NCBI RefSeq assembly: GCF_014836955.1
Contig: NZ_JACSPV010000010.1
Location: forward strand, 62,001-126,000
From: Bacillus norwichensis
Lineage (GTDB): Bacteria; Bacillota; Bacilli; Bacillales; Bacillaceae_C
Direction of reading: 5' to 3'
Length of the DNA stretch: 64,000 bases
Positions 9,707 to 16,800 of the stretch are shown here, one piece after another; positions within the stretch are counted from its first letter, which is position 1; each line of letters begins with the position of its first letter. Made by a program: the position numbers and the translations under genes. The notes beneath the pieces were generated by a model. The model made no database searches. It had not been told where the DNA came from and worked only from the letters and a program-made list of their open reading frames with translations.

Positions 9707-11944
9707 ATGAATACGATTTGGTCTATCCGAACCGGAATACGGGATTTTCTTGAATCCGGCATCCGAATTTGCCGATCATGGATTGAGAAACATCCATTCG
9801 TTAAAACAGCTTATACGATATTTTCTTGGTTATCGCTCATTATTTTTGTTTTAAGCCTATTTTTTGTTAAAGAAGCACGTACTATGCTGGTCCAGTATTT
9901 ATGGTCGTTCTATGTCCTACTTCAATTTTGGGTTTTGTGCCGAAGCAAAACATTGCCATGGAAGACGGTCGTGTTGTTTGTACTGTCAGGAGTTTATTTG
10001 GTTGTACCATTTACGACGCTTACAGTTAGTGCTTTTCACATGGTTTTCAGTGGAAAGACATCCGATGTTTGGTCAATAGCTGCCATTACTCCTATTTTCG
10101 AAGAGCTATGGAAACTGCTTCCTTTAGGTGTGTTTCTGTTGTTCTCACGCCGCTCCTCCGCCTTGAGTTTAAGTGACTATACGCTTATTGGTGCAGCAAC
10201 TGGCGTCGGCTTCCAACTGATGGAAGAACTCTCCCGCAGGTGGCTAAGTTCCGGCGTTCTAGCGGAAAAATTTGGATACAGTTTCACTATGCTTGGCGGA
10301 GAAACGGTTCATTGGGACTTGTTCTCACTATTTCCTGGGCGCTTCGAAGAAAGTCTGCTTCCCACAGTCATGACTGTCAGTCATCCTGTACATACTGCTA
10401 TGATTGCGCTCTCAATTGGAATTACTTCTCGGTTGCGCAAAAAACGAACGAAATGGCTTTTTCTGTTTCCGACAATTGTTTTGCTTTGGGCCATTTTGGA
10501 TCATGCTACTTATAACGGTCAACATCAGCTTCCAGTTTGGGTATTGCAGCTTAGTGATTGGACCGGCAACGGTTATAAAACCCAATCAACCTTCCTGCTG
10601 ATGCTATTTACATCGATTTTTGCTGACTACTGGTCCTTGAATAAAATCAGGAGCCGGCTTCCGACATTACCAAACGAACCATTTCTGAATCCGTTCACCG
10701 AACTATGGAATATGACTTACTCTTTTTGTCTGGAACGTGAGAAATTCATCTATTGGCTTGGTTTTTATCGGGAGCGCAGGGAACTCGGGTTTCATATCCT
10801 TTATGGGAACACCGAAGCCGCTAGTAGACAGGAGCCTATCAATGCCCGGGTTAAGTCTCTTTGTCAGGTATTAACCGTGCTTACAGTGTGTCTGCTTGTG
10901 GCTGGACTGTTTGCGGGCATGGGAGCACATGCAGGTGCTGCTGAATCGGCATGTTTTACTTGCATGTTCGATTCACTGCAAGATTGGTGGGATCGACTGA
11001 ATTGGTATGAACAGGGAGCGCTTCTACTGGGAGCCCTGACCCTATCTATGATCTTTGTTGGCTTCTGGCCGGCTTTGGGTATTGCAATGACGGGGATGGG
11101 AGTCGCCGGGAGTGGGCATGAAATTGCCGGTTATATTCGCGATCCAAAGAAGCTGTTGACACCCGAAAGAGCACTTTCCGTCGCCGGAAGCATTATGCTA
11201 AACCGAATTCCATTCGGCAAAGCGCTTAGCTGGATGGGAAAGAAGGGTCGCCCGTATGTGAACAAGCTTCTCGAAAAACTGGGCTTTCGTAAATCGAATC
11301 CAGACGTTCCGGCTCATCCCGAACCGCCGAAAAAAAATGACAGAAAAGAGCCTGACAGGCAACCGGACAAACCAAAGAAGACAGATGGCGAAACGCCGGA
11401 TGAGGAGGCAGTTCATGAGGGGACAACCAATGAGCAGACGAGAAAACCTAGTATCATTGGCAACATTGTTACAGAAGGAAATAAAACGAAATATACCAAT
11501 CCGGCTGGAACCGAGCTGACTTGGGTTAAACAATCTCCCAAAAATATTAATAGAGATATTGAGCAGTTCTTAAATAGTAAAAACGTTGGTAAAGCAACTG
11601 AGGCAAAGGTTGCGGACTTTGTAAGGAAAGAAAAAGATGTTATAGGATATGGCCAAAAGGTTATGAGGAAAACAGGAGAAGCTGCTGGTGATTTAGATGT
11701 AGTAACAAAAGATGCGATCATTGAAGTCAAAACATCGATTAAAGCGGTAACCGAAGAACAATTTGCTAAATTTACTGATACAGCCAGTGATTTATTTTTT
11801 AATCATGAGAACAAAAAGGTTATTTTGTATATTGACAAGCCATTAAACAATTTGAGGCCAGAACATAAAACCATGCTAGAAAATATTAAGTCGAAAGGGG
11901 TTACTATTGTTAACTCATTAGATGATTTAAAGGGGGCTTTATAA
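9707..11944 (+). CDS. PrsW-type membrane protease fused to a PD-(D/E)xK nuclease toxin domain
   Basis: 745 residues. Residues 35-310 hold about eight membrane spans with the PrsW metalloprotease pattern: PIFEELWK (E132, E133), GVGFQLMEEL (E173), SHPVHT (H226, H229) and LDHATYNG (H266). Two further hydrophobic blocks lie at 388-410 and 435-470, the second Gly-rich as in pre-toxin regions. Then comes DPKKLLTPERAL and a Pro/Lys/Asp-rich linker (530-580). Residues ~610-745 read as a restriction-endonuclease-fold toxin: E632, GDLDVV (D662, D664) and IIEVKTS (E673, K675). The DNA becomes visibly AT-richer from about 11430, where the tip begins. The next gene follows after two bases and is the likely immunity protein. 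The protease may free the tip; that is inference. Confidence 0.75.
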   Translation: MNTIWSIRTGIRDFLESGIRICRSWIEKHPFVKTAYTIFSWLSLIIFVLSLFFVKEARTMLVQYLWSFYVLLQFWVLCRSKTLPWKTVVLFVLSGVYLVVPFTTLTVSAFHMVFSGKTSDVWSIAAITPIFEELWKLLPLGVFLLFSRRSSALSLSDYTLIGAATGVGFQLMEELSRRWLSSGVLAEKFGYSFTMLGGETVHWDLFSLFPGRFEESLLPTVMTVSHPVHTAMIALSIGITSRLRKKRTKWLFLFPTIVLLWAILDHATYNGQHQLPVWVLQLSDWTGNGYKTQSTFLLMLFTSIFADYWSLNKIRSRLPTLPNEPFLNPFTELWNMTYSFCLEREKFIYWLGFYRERRELGFHILYGNTEAASRQEPINARVKSLCQVLTVLTVCLLVAGLFAGMGAHAGAAESACFTCMFDSLQDWWDRLNWYEQGALLLGALTLSMIFVGFWPALGIAMTGMGVAGSGHEIAGYIRDPKKLLTPERALSVAGSIMLNRIPFGKALSWMGKKGRPYVNKLLEKLGFRKSNPDVPAHPEPPKKNDRKEPDRQPDKPKKTDGETPDEEAVHEGTTNEQTRKPSIIGNIVTEGNKTKYTNPAGTELTWVKQSPKNINRDIEQFLNSKNVGKATEAKVADFVRKEKDVIGYGQKVMRKTGEAAGDLDVVTKDAIIEVKTSIKAVTEEQFAKFTDTASDLFFNHENKKVILYIDKPLNNLRPEHKTMLENIKSKGVTIVNSLDDLKGAL

Positions 11945-11946
11945 AG

Positions 11947-12426
11947 ATGGGAACTACCGCTTTTATCCTAATAAGCCAAAAAGAATATACACCAGAGCGT
12001 CTTCTAGCTAATTCAATCGCTTCTGCTTACCACGCGGATATCATGTTAAATTTTTATAACAGTAAAAACTATGACAGCAATGGCCATTTTCTTTCTACCA
12101 CATTGAATATTAATGATAAAAATGTAAAAGAGAACGGTGAATCGTTTATACTTTATGTAGGTGCATTGGATAATCCAAATCTTGATTTTTTTGATTATAA
12201 GGGTGTGGGATTGAATCCCAGTCACAAACTGTATCAGGGAGGGACAATTGAAGAAATCTATGGTGTTGAGGAGTTAGTATTTCGATTTATATATCATTAT
12301 CTGAAAGCTAATCCTGATGACTATTTTTGGGTTGCAGATTATAATTGGGTGTACAGTTGGAAGGATATGCAAAAATTAAAGTCTTTACCATTTGACTCAG
12401 AGTGGTGTTATAAAAAACCTAAATAA
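11947..12426 (+). CDS. Probable immunity protein of the preceding nuclease toxin
   Basis: 159 residues, acidic and aromatic-rich, with no signal peptide or membrane segment, so cytoplasmic. No family recognised. Blocks such as ESFILYVGALDNPN, GGTIEEIYGVEELVF and DDYFWVADYNWVYSWKD suggest a compact alpha/beta fold with an acidic face, common for inhibitors of nucleases. The evidence for an immunity role is placement: the ATG at 11947 is two bases after the toxin stop, the same low GC as the toxin tip, and the pair is closed by a strong terminator at 12477. It could instead be another accessory protein, but the toxin-tip/immunity layout is the simplest reading. Confidence 0.6.
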   Translation: MGTTAFILISQKEYTPERLLANSIASAYHADIMLNFYNSKNYDSNGHFLSTTLNINDKNVKENGESFILYVGALDNPNLDFFDYKGVGLNPSHKLYQGGTIEEIYGVEELVFRFIYHYLKANPDDYFWVADYNWVYSWKDMQKLKSLPFDSEWCYKKPK

Positions 12427-12476
12427 GTTTTTGAAACCACGACGCGTATCAAGCGATGGTATTCAGTACCAGATAA

Positions 12477-12510
12477 AATAACCTTTCTCTCGTCAAGAAA
12501 GGTTATTTTT
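12477..12510 (+). terminator. Terminator of the toxin/immunity unit
   Basis: AATAACCTTTCT (12477-12488) pairs perfectly with AGAAAGGTTATT (12496-12507), followed by T residues. Confidence 0.9.
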
Positions 12511-12742
12511 GTTTAGCAGCTATCAAACTTCATGAGACTGGAGTGATCCAAATAAAACACCTGAGAATCACTGCTGAGGGATGTTGCTTGTTTGAATGCA
12601 GATTGATTACGCTTATTGTGAAAGAAAAAATGTTCTTAGAGTGAACAAAATAGGTATTATTCTACAATAGAAGCTATGCAGCTTTTTATAAGTAAATGAA
12701 AGGCTTATTGAGTGTCAGAAACATCTATTGCAAATTTGTAAA

Positions 12743-12795
12743 ATTTTTAAGGTAATTATTTAAAAGTAATGGTAGTATATTACTATGTCATTCAT
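12743..12795 (+). repeat. 53-bp direct repeat, copy 2
   Basis: About 81% identical to 7424-7476 by hand alignment. It ends 35 bases before the response regulator start, so it probably contains that gene's promoter or operator; the near-palindrome TAGTATATTACTA lies inside it. Confidence 0.7.
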
Positions 12796-12830
12796 ATACC
12801 ATTCAATCAATAGTAGGAAGGGGGAAGCTG

Positions 12831-13532
12831 TTGTTGAAAGGGCATATCATTGTTGCGGATGATGATCCAGATATCAGAGAAGTATTAAAAATATATTTAA
12901 GCAGGGAAGGCTTTCGGATACTTGAGGCGGAGGATGGAAACAGGGTATTGGAACTTTTTAATGCCCATGGAGCTGATCTGCTGATTTTAGATGTTATGAT
13001 GCCTGGCTTGGATGGATTCGAAGTGTGTCAGCTAATTAGAAAGAAAAGCGATGTACCAGTTTTATTTTTAAGTGCAAAAGATGATGATACAGATAAAATC
13101 GTTGGGCTTGGAATCGGAGGAGACGATTTCATTTCCAAACCCTTCAGCCCTTCTGTTTTAACAGCAAAGGTCAAGGCACAATTCCGACGAAACCGTTTAT
13201 TTCAGCAGAAAGAGGAAAACGTTCAACCTCTACTTTCTTATAATGGACTTGTTATAAATCCAGATAATTATTCTGTGCAAATGAATGGAAATGAAATCCA
13301 ATTATCTGCCAAAGAGTTTCATATTTTAACATTGCTGGCTAAAAGCCCCAATCGTGTTTATACAACTGAACAAATTTTTGAACATGTGTGGGGAGAGGAA
13401 AGTTCAGGTGATTTTCGAACCGTTATGGTTCATATTAGCAACTTAAGGAAAAAAATTGAAACAAATCCGGCAAGCCCTCATTTTATATTAACGGTAAGGG
13501 GCATCGGCTATAAATTTCATTACTCGGATTGA
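12831..13532 (+). CDS. OmpR/PhoB-type response regulator
   Basis: 233 residues. The receiver domain (1-120) has the acidic pair DDDPD near residue 10, the phospho-acceptor D54 in LLILDVMMPG, and the conserved Lys in FISKPFSP near 104. The winged-helix effector (135-233) has the typical ending VMVHISNLRKKIE then VRGIGYKF. TTG start at 12831 (a TTG-TTG pair) behind AGGAAGGGGGAA. Its likely partner is the huge sensor kinase at 13836, with a SinI-like gene on the other strand between them, and their 3' ends overlap by 13 bases. Direct repeats at 13725-13772 are candidate binding sites for this regulator. Confidence 0.92.
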   Translation: MLKGHIIVADDDPDIREVLKIYLSREGFRILEAEDGNRVLELFNAHGADLLILDVMMPGLDGFEVCQLIRKKSDVPVLFLSAKDDDTDKIVGLGIGGDDFISKPFSPSVLTAKVKAQFRRNRLFQQKEENVQPLLSYNGLVINPDNYSVQMNGNEIQLSAKEFHILTLLAKSPNRVYTTEQIFEHVWGEESSGDFRTVMVHISNLRKKIETNPASPHFILTVRGIGYKFHYSD

Positions 13533-13663
13533 CGAAAGCTGTTTAAAAAATGGCGTATCTCATTTATCGTCAATCCGGCTTCTTTTGCTTCAACGATTAA
13601 AGATACCCACGCCATATCTAATTCCTCATCCTTATTTTTTATATCCACAATTAATTGGTTCAA
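13520..13663 (-). CDS. SinI-like anti-repressor, 47 residues
   Basis: A short reverse-strand gene. Start TTG at 13663 with a GGGGGGAAC ribosome site seven bases before; stop TAA at 13522-13520. The protein contains ELDMAWVSLIVEAKEAG followed by LTINEIRHFLNSF, which matches the SinI dimerisation helix pair (B. subtilis SinI: LDQEWVELMVEAKEA then EEIRKYLL). SinI binds the biofilm/motility repressor SinR, or similar repressors, through this helical hairpin and pulls it off DNA. It lacks the C-terminal tail of B. subtilis SinI (57 residues). It sits tail to tail with the response regulator (13-base overlap) and divergent from the sensor kinase, so it shares their control region. The SinR-type target is not in this window. 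Confidence 0.8.
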   Translation of the reverse strand: MNQLIVDIKNKDEELDMAWVSLIVEAKEAGLTINEIRHFLNSFRQSE

Positions 13664-13724
13664 GACTGTTCCCCCCATAACTTGATATTATTTAATAGTC
13701 TACACGCACTTGTATAATTCATAA

Positions 13725-13772
13725 TTAAAGTTTCTTAAAGTTCAGTTAAAGTTTTCTAAAATTTAGTTAAAG
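13725..13772 (+). promoter_or_regulatory. Helically phased TTAAAG direct repeats
   Basis: TTAAAG occurs at 13725, 13735, 13746 and 13767, with a degenerate copy near 13757. The spacing is 10-11 bases, so all copies face one side of the helix. Such arrays are typical OmpR-family operator sites. They lie between the SinI-like gene and the sensor kinase, both of which read away from them. Confidence 0.6.
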
Positions 13773-13835
13773 TTTTCGATTTGAGTAAAGAAAGATTAAT
13801 CAAATCGGGTATCATGGATAAGAGGTGAAAATGTT

Positions 13836-16800
13836 ATGAAAGCTGCCGTAAATATGATCCATTTACCTGGTTTTGAAGAGCTAAAGATATTGGATCAAAA
13901 CGAGCTGTGGGTTTTTGTATCCGCTGTGCAACAATCCACTCATTCTCCTGTTCTGATAAGAATTCGCTCAACTGAGAATCCAAACATCTCTGAAGATCAG
14001 TACTACAAATCACATCTGCTTGAAAATCATCAAATAGAAGGAATATTGAACCTTATCACAATTGGAGAATATAACAATCAATCATTTCTAGTAACAGAAT
14101 TTTTTGATGGGCTTTCTTTGGATACATTATTAAAAGAAAACACGTTAAACATCACTCACTTTCTCAGCATTTCTATAAAATTAGCATCAATTATTCAGCA
14201 ATTGCACAGCAGACAAATGATTCATAAACATATCCATCCTGCAAACGTTCTTATACGTATGAAGCCTTTTGAGGTGAAACTAACTGGTCAGGATACCACT
14301 CATAATGATAAAAACATATTGTTGCCAGGTCCACTGGCACACTATATTTCTCCAGAACAGACAGGTAGACTGAATCGGGACGTCGATAAACGGTCTGACC
14401 TCTATTCTCTGGGTGTTTTGTTCTATCAGATGCTTACTCAATCGCTTCCTTTTGAACTTCAGGACCCGGCTGATCTCGTTCATGCCCATCTTGCAAAAAT
14501 CCCAAAGCAGCCCATTGAGTTGAATAGTAAAATCCCACGTTTACTTTCGGATATCGTAATGAAGTTACTGGAAAAAAATCCAGAGTCTCGATACCAAAGT
14601 GCCTTTGGTCTGAAAGAGGATTTATTAGAATTTAAAAAAAGGTTTGGACTTGGTGAAGATAGCCCAGCTTTTCCTCTAGGGGAGAAAGACCACATGCCGC
14701 AGTTCGACTTCGGTGAAAAGCTGTTCGGTAGAAAAAATGATGAACAAGCTTTGCGTCATGCACTTGATCGCTGCTGTAATGGCCACTCAACTATTGCTTT
14801 TATAACTGGTGAGTCGGGAATTGGTAAAACAGCTCTCGTGAATATGATTCAGCAACCACTCTATCAATATCGTGGCTATTACGTTTCTGGAAAATTCAAT
14901 TTATTAAAAAAACAGAAACCATATGCTCCTCTTATTCAAGCCTTTACGGACCTAATTAAACAGCTGCTATCCGAAGGCCGTGAAAGGATCGCTTATTGGA
15001 CGAAGATACTGGAAGCGGAGCTTGAAGGGCATTTGCCTGTACTCGCTTCTATTATTCCTGAATTTCAATGGATTGTCGGAAAACAAAAAGAGCCGGAGAA
15101 TGTGACGGCATTGGAAGCCAATAACCGCTTACGCTACTCGTTTGATAAGCTTATTTCAGTATTTTCAAAAAAGGGGCACCCGCTCATCTTGTTTTTAGAT
15201 GATTTGCAGTGGGCAGATCAAGCAACGATTGATTTGCTACATCATGTGGCCATATTACAACCAGTTAACCGTTATTTATTAATCATAGGGGCATATCGTG
15301 ACAACGAGATATCACCCGGCGCCCCCTTTAACATCATGCTTCAGGATATTAAAGAAAAAGGACTTAGACCTACAGAGATCCAATTGGTGCCTTTAAGTGA
15401 GCAAGACATGCAAGCCTGGATCAAACATCTTTTTGCGTGTTCCGATAAGGAATCTAAGGAAATGGCTATATTTATTCAAAGAATCACAAAAGGAAACCCA
15501 TTCTTTACTAAACAGCTGCTTCAGGCATTTTATGAGCAAAGATTCATCGCTTTGGATGAAGTGAAAAAAACATGGACAATTGACTTTAAAAAGCTCCATA
15601 ATATGAATTTCGCTGAAGATATTGTGAATTTTATTATTGACCGTTTTCATAAACTTCCGTCAGAAGCGCAAGATCTGTTAAAACATGCTTCTTGTATCGG
15701 TAATCAATTTGGCCTGTCTTTATTGAGGGCTGCACTAAATGAAAAAGACAATCGTGAGATTGCTAGATTATTATCACTTCCAACAGAAGATGGACTCATT
15801 TTTAGGATCAATACGACATATTCATCTGCTTATCCAGGGGAAGGTAGTAATCATGTAGAAGGAATATCAGATGTCTATCAATTTTTACACGATAAAGTAC
15901 AGCAAGCGATTTACTCAACAATGAGCAACGATGAACGCAAAGAAAGGCATTTAACAATTGGCAGGTACCTTTCCGATTTGTCTAAGCAAGAGGGATCTAT
16001 TGAAAAATATATATTTGATATCGTGAATCACTATAATCAATGCATTCCATTGCTGAATCCCTATGAAAAAATTCAATTGGCAGAATGGAATATGCTGGCT
16101 GGTAAAAAAGCAAAGGAGGGTGTTGCATTTAAAGATTCCTATTCGTTTTTTAAGATAGCCAACAAACTGCTCGGGGATGATACATGGACCAATCATTATG
16201 AATTAGCTGTTCAAATTGCTATGGGACTTGGTGAACTGGCATATATAAACAATCAATTTTCGTTTTCCGAGGAAAAGTTTGACGAAGCTTTAGAGAAAGT
16301 TAAGTCAAAAGAGGAAAAACTGGAGATTTACAATTTGAAAATGACCTTGTACACACATATACATCGGGTGGAGGACTCTGTTGATTCAGGTCTGAAGGCT
16401 CTTAGGCTATATGGATGGGTCATTGATAAAAACCCTGGCAACCTGAAGGTAGGAGCTGAGTTCCTCAAAACCCGAATCTGTTTGAGGAAATATGGAATGG
16501 ATTCAATCGAGCGTCTGCCTAAAATGGAAAACAAGGATTTCCAACAGATTACGAAAACGTTATTAGCAATGAATGCCTCTGCTTATCATCTGAATCAAAA
16601 TTTGGCTGCACTCCTTATATTAAAGGCGTTCCGGCTTACATTAAAACATGGGAATACAGACATGTCAGCACTCGTGTATATTAATTATGCTCTTATTTTA
16701 AGCGCAGGCTTTGGACGATATGATGAAAGCTACGACTTTGGGAAAATGGCTATTTTAAGTGCTGATAAAAATGAAAGCACCATTTTGAGGGCAAGTGCTT

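Larger units (their letters stand above)
12427..12830. other. 404-base gap upstream of the response regulator
   Basis: Holds the terminator at 12477-12510 and copy 2 of the 53-bp direct repeat (12743-12795), the probable promoter region of the response regulator. Nothing else recognised. Confidence 0.5.

Noticed and set aside
9529-9753. 74-codon frame overlapping the start of the PrsW-nuclease gene
   Set aside because: No ribosome site, unlikely composition, and it overlaps a better-supported gene; treated as decayed sequence.
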